NCBI GenBank assembly: GCA_038380435.1
Contig: JAWZYU010000024.1
Span: 51,732,613 to 51,796,612 of the forward strand
Direction of reading: 5' to 3'
DNA: 64,000 bases
Source: Ryuthela nishihirai
Lineage: Eukaryota > Arthropoda > Arachnida > Araneae > Heptathelidae
The stretch's first letter is position 1. The number at the start of each line of letters is the position of its first letter. A model generated the notes under the pieces. The model ran no database searches and was not told where the DNA came from. It worked only from the letters and a program-made list of their open reading frames with translations. Of the stretch, positions 1-64,000 are shown in pieces. The position numbers and the translations under genes were made by a program.

Positions 1-2086
1 GAATATAATTTGATAATTTGAAATTTCATCACACTGAAATTCACTACAGCAAGACTGTTTATATTACGTTTAAGTATGCATAAATAATTAAAGTACAATA
101 TCAGCAATCCTTTAAGACTTGATAAGAACTTTGAGGTATATAACTAAAACAACAGAAAGCAGAAACTTCCTGAAAATTAAGTTGAATGGTTTCATCTATC
201 ACCATCTTTTACTGCCCAACTGGGTAACATAGTAAGGTTACAAGGACACAAAGCTCATAGAAAATTAAGAGCAGTTAGTACTAAAACAATTGTAACTGAA
301 AGAATTAAACTCTTCATTGTCATAGAATGTTAACTGATAACCATAAAAACCAGAATAGGAAAAACAGGACTAAAAGTGATACCTGACAAAAGGACAATAG
401 ATTTATGGGAGAACATAAACTATACATCCTGCCCAAAGCAATATGTTGTTTTATCCTTGATCACATACTTATGATGTTACATCTTTTGGAATGGAGACTT
501 TTTCATATCAAGGATACAAACAATCAAATACTTGTATATCACTAGTCAGACTTAATCATTATCACATTAACTAAGCAAATGGTAGAGTATATTCTATTTT
601 AATAAATTACATCCAATGAGCTGTGTTGTTTCAAATTAACCAAATTTTCATTTTAAAACTCTAAACCCTTACCCATTGCTTGCAGTTTCAAATAAAGCTG
701 TGTTTGCACACAAATATTAATAGAAAAAATATTAATTAAAAGGGATGAAAATCTTATGAAGCTCATAATCAACAATATTTGCAAATTCAACAATACAGGA
801 GGAAATCGAAACTTTATTGTATATCAACATTAAAAAGAAATAAAAACATATAACATTAATTTCACAATTAAAATTTTATCTGTCAAAACAATCTAGTGCA
901 ACAAAAAATTTTATGGTGTTTCAAACTAAAAAAAAAACCAAAGTCAAGTTTAGTCTTTTATACATTAAATATTTTTAGAATCACAATTCAAGAACAATAT
1001 GCATTTTTAAAATGCTGTGCAGTTACAAATCTGTTGTCCTGGAAAATCGATATTTAAAAAAGGCATTTTTTTACAAAGCAATTATACAATGACAGTAATT
1101 TAACTTATGTTGTTCCCAACTAAAATCCTCTGATTAATTTGATATATGGCAGTTATCATTTAACTGTCTATGTTCAAGGCTATCTCTTTCAAGCAAAACA
1201 AAATTAATGTATGAATGAATATAACGACAGAAAAAAATGCTTTGCTTGGCTAAAAATATATACATAATACAATTCTTGTCAAAGAAAAAAAATAAATAGT
1301 TGTACATAGCAGGCATCAAAATATATATTTAATAATGGAAAATAATGAAACATTAAAGTTATAAAAGTCATTGTAAGCATGGTTAAAACAAACATGTAAT
1401 GAAATGCTTTTAGCTCAAGAATAATTCTCATAGAGTTTTCATATTTTTATTTGGCTATAACTGTTCCTAAACAAGGATTGATAAAGTAACACAAAATAGT
1501 TTAATCTATTAATTTTAATTCAGAATTCCTTTTTTAACAATGGTGTTTAAGACCATGTATAAAATTACCTTTGTAACTTAAATGTTTTAGCTAATACTTC
1601 TAAAAAGAATATGAAGAGGAAGGAGGGGAACGGAACTCTCCAGCTTATCAAACAAGCCCCAAAAATTATCTACATCCATATTTATTCTAGCCTAAAGCAT
1701 ACTTGCATTAAAAGTTCCGAAAAGGCACATAGGCTTCAGCATCTCACACAGCAAAGAAACTTTAAAACAGCTCTGAACTAATACAATTCCAGACAGAAAC
1801 AGAATCAAAAGAAACTTTGATATATCAACAGTGGCAAGACACAAGATTAATATCAAAACCGCTTTGCTAATGATCTAGTTGCATATTCACAGGTTATCTC
1901 TGTTTGACATCAGAGTTATAAAGATACTGGTAAAAAAATATGCTTGCTTTCTTCATTTCAACAGGATATCATTTCTGTACATCCCCAAAAGCCTTTAGTA
2001 GTCAACCATTTATAACTATATTTCAGAGTTATCATATATTTCTCTGTCTCTGAGATATTGCAAATTTTCTAAAATTCTAATATATA
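1..2086 (-). other. 3' UTR and downstream flank of dia
   Basis: AT-rich sequence after the stop codon with no further exon recognised. Minus-strand AATAAA signals can be read at 1686-1681 and 1451-1446, so polyadenylation 400 to 650 bp after the stop is plausible. Nothing else was recognised. Confidence 0.4.
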
Positions 2087-63050
<60,964 letters not shown>

Positions 63051-63397
63051 CTAAAGAGAAAATACATTAGTACATTTAAAGAAACACTGGTTTCCATAAA
63101 ATAAGGAAAAATAAGAAAAATCACAATAATTCACCAAACAATTGTGTAATCCTCACCAAACTTGTTCATGTAACTAATAAAGTAATGCCAAGTGAGCATA
63201 TCATATGAAAATTAGTCTAGGTTGCATCAATTTGCATAACTGGATAGCAGCATAAAAACGGGTGTTTTGCAGTGAATCGTTATTTTGTGTTGTAAATGTG
63301 AGTAGAGAAATTCGAAATAGCCATTTTATAGGAATGGCCTACATCTTATGGGCAGATTATTTACAGGACAGTACTACATCTTATGGATGGCACCAAA

Positions 63398-63690
63398 AGC
63401 CACCTTTGTGTGCTGGTTGAGGCCTATCAGAACACTAAGGCTGCGAAGCAGCAGAGAGAGTACTTTTCGTCTGCATTACTTACATATTATCGAAATCTTC
63501 TGTTCATTCATATCTCTGATTTTGGTACTTTCAAATTTTGAGCCTTGTGTGTTGGTTGATGCCTATCAGAATGCTGACATTAAGGCTGCAGAACAGATGG
63601 GAGAGTACCTATCGTCTACATTAGTTTAATATTATGGAAATCAGTCAGTTCATTCATATCTCTAATTATGGAACTTTCAAATTTTGAACC
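63398..63690 (+). repeat. Direct tandem duplication, about 145 bp, coding-like
   Basis: Unit 1 (63398-63542) and unit 2 (63543-63690) are about 80% identical. In one frame both units read a similar peptide: LCVLVEAYQNTKAAKQQREY and CVLVDAYQNADIKAAEQMGE. No family is recognised. It lies upstream of the dia start exon. Confidence 0.65.
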
Positions 63691-63889
63691 ATGCTGATGA
63701 ATTATTGCCAATACGGTTAGGTAACATTATGGTCTAATTTACTGCAACTCTGTACATGAATTGTGCCGAAAGTCTACTAATTTTAAGGGGTAAATTCGAG
63801 CTCTTTTAATTTTAAAAACATGATATTCACTACTTAAATATCAGTTATTTGGGACAGATGTCCAAGTTCAAAGCTCTCGAAGTTTCGTG

Positions 63890-64000
63890 GATGATTGGGT
63901 GAGGGGACCCACTGGATAGCTGTTGGAAAAAGGGTGTCAGCTCCCATCAAGGCCATCCAGCATGTTCTTTAACGTGCATGGGTTCTCTCCCCCACACATG
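63890..64000 (-). mobile_element. SINE-A, cut by the window end
   Basis: GGGGACCCACTGGATAGCTG to TTCTTTAACGTGCATGGG matches the middle of SINE-A in reverse orientation. Confidence 0.75.

Overview
The window is animal nuclear DNA. Genes are split by GT-AG introns, base composition is AT-rich, and the introns are full of transposon and SINE debris. One protein-coding gene fills almost the whole window on the minus strand: a Diaphanous-class formin (Diaphanous/DIAPH family). I could join 25 coding exons from the ATG at 63042 to the TAG at 2087, all in phase. They give a predicted protein of 1,084 residues with the full Diaphanous layout: N-terminal basic region, GTPase-binding/DID armadillo region, dimerisation and coiled-coil segment, poly-proline FH1, FH2, and a C-terminal DAD followed by a basic stretch. 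This length is close to insect Dia (about 1,090 aa) and shorter than vertebrate DIAPH proteins. With the transposon types, this points to an invertebrate, probably a protostome; I cannot name the species.

Layout from the gene's 5' end (high coordinates) to its 3' end. 63051-64000: the start exon is preceded by a splice acceptor, so the first untranslated exon lies further upstream; there is a 145-bp tandem duplication and a SINE running off the edge. 63050-45065: twelve exons for the regulatory half. 42666-37042: coiled-coil exon and the single FH1 exon. 30822-14938: FH2 exons. 11718-2087: end of FH2, DAD and tail. 1-2086: 3' UTR or flank.

The introns carry at least three tRNA-derived SINE families. 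SINE-A is about 388 bp with a Met-tRNA-like head and a CCCAA-type tail; there are about 18 copies or pieces, several with target-site duplications. They also carry Tc1, mariner, Tigger/pogo and hAT elements, a small TIR element keeping only an HTH domain of its transposase, a Penelope-like GIY-YIG fragment inside an inverted repeat, LINE 3' fragments, and two long foldback structures. Insertions are often nested, which gives a relative order of activity: Tc1, then SINE; hAT and SINE at one site; SINE in SINE.

I found no operon, CRISPR, phage or other accessory system. The window is best read as one intact housekeeping cytoskeletal gene plus a detailed record of transposon activity.
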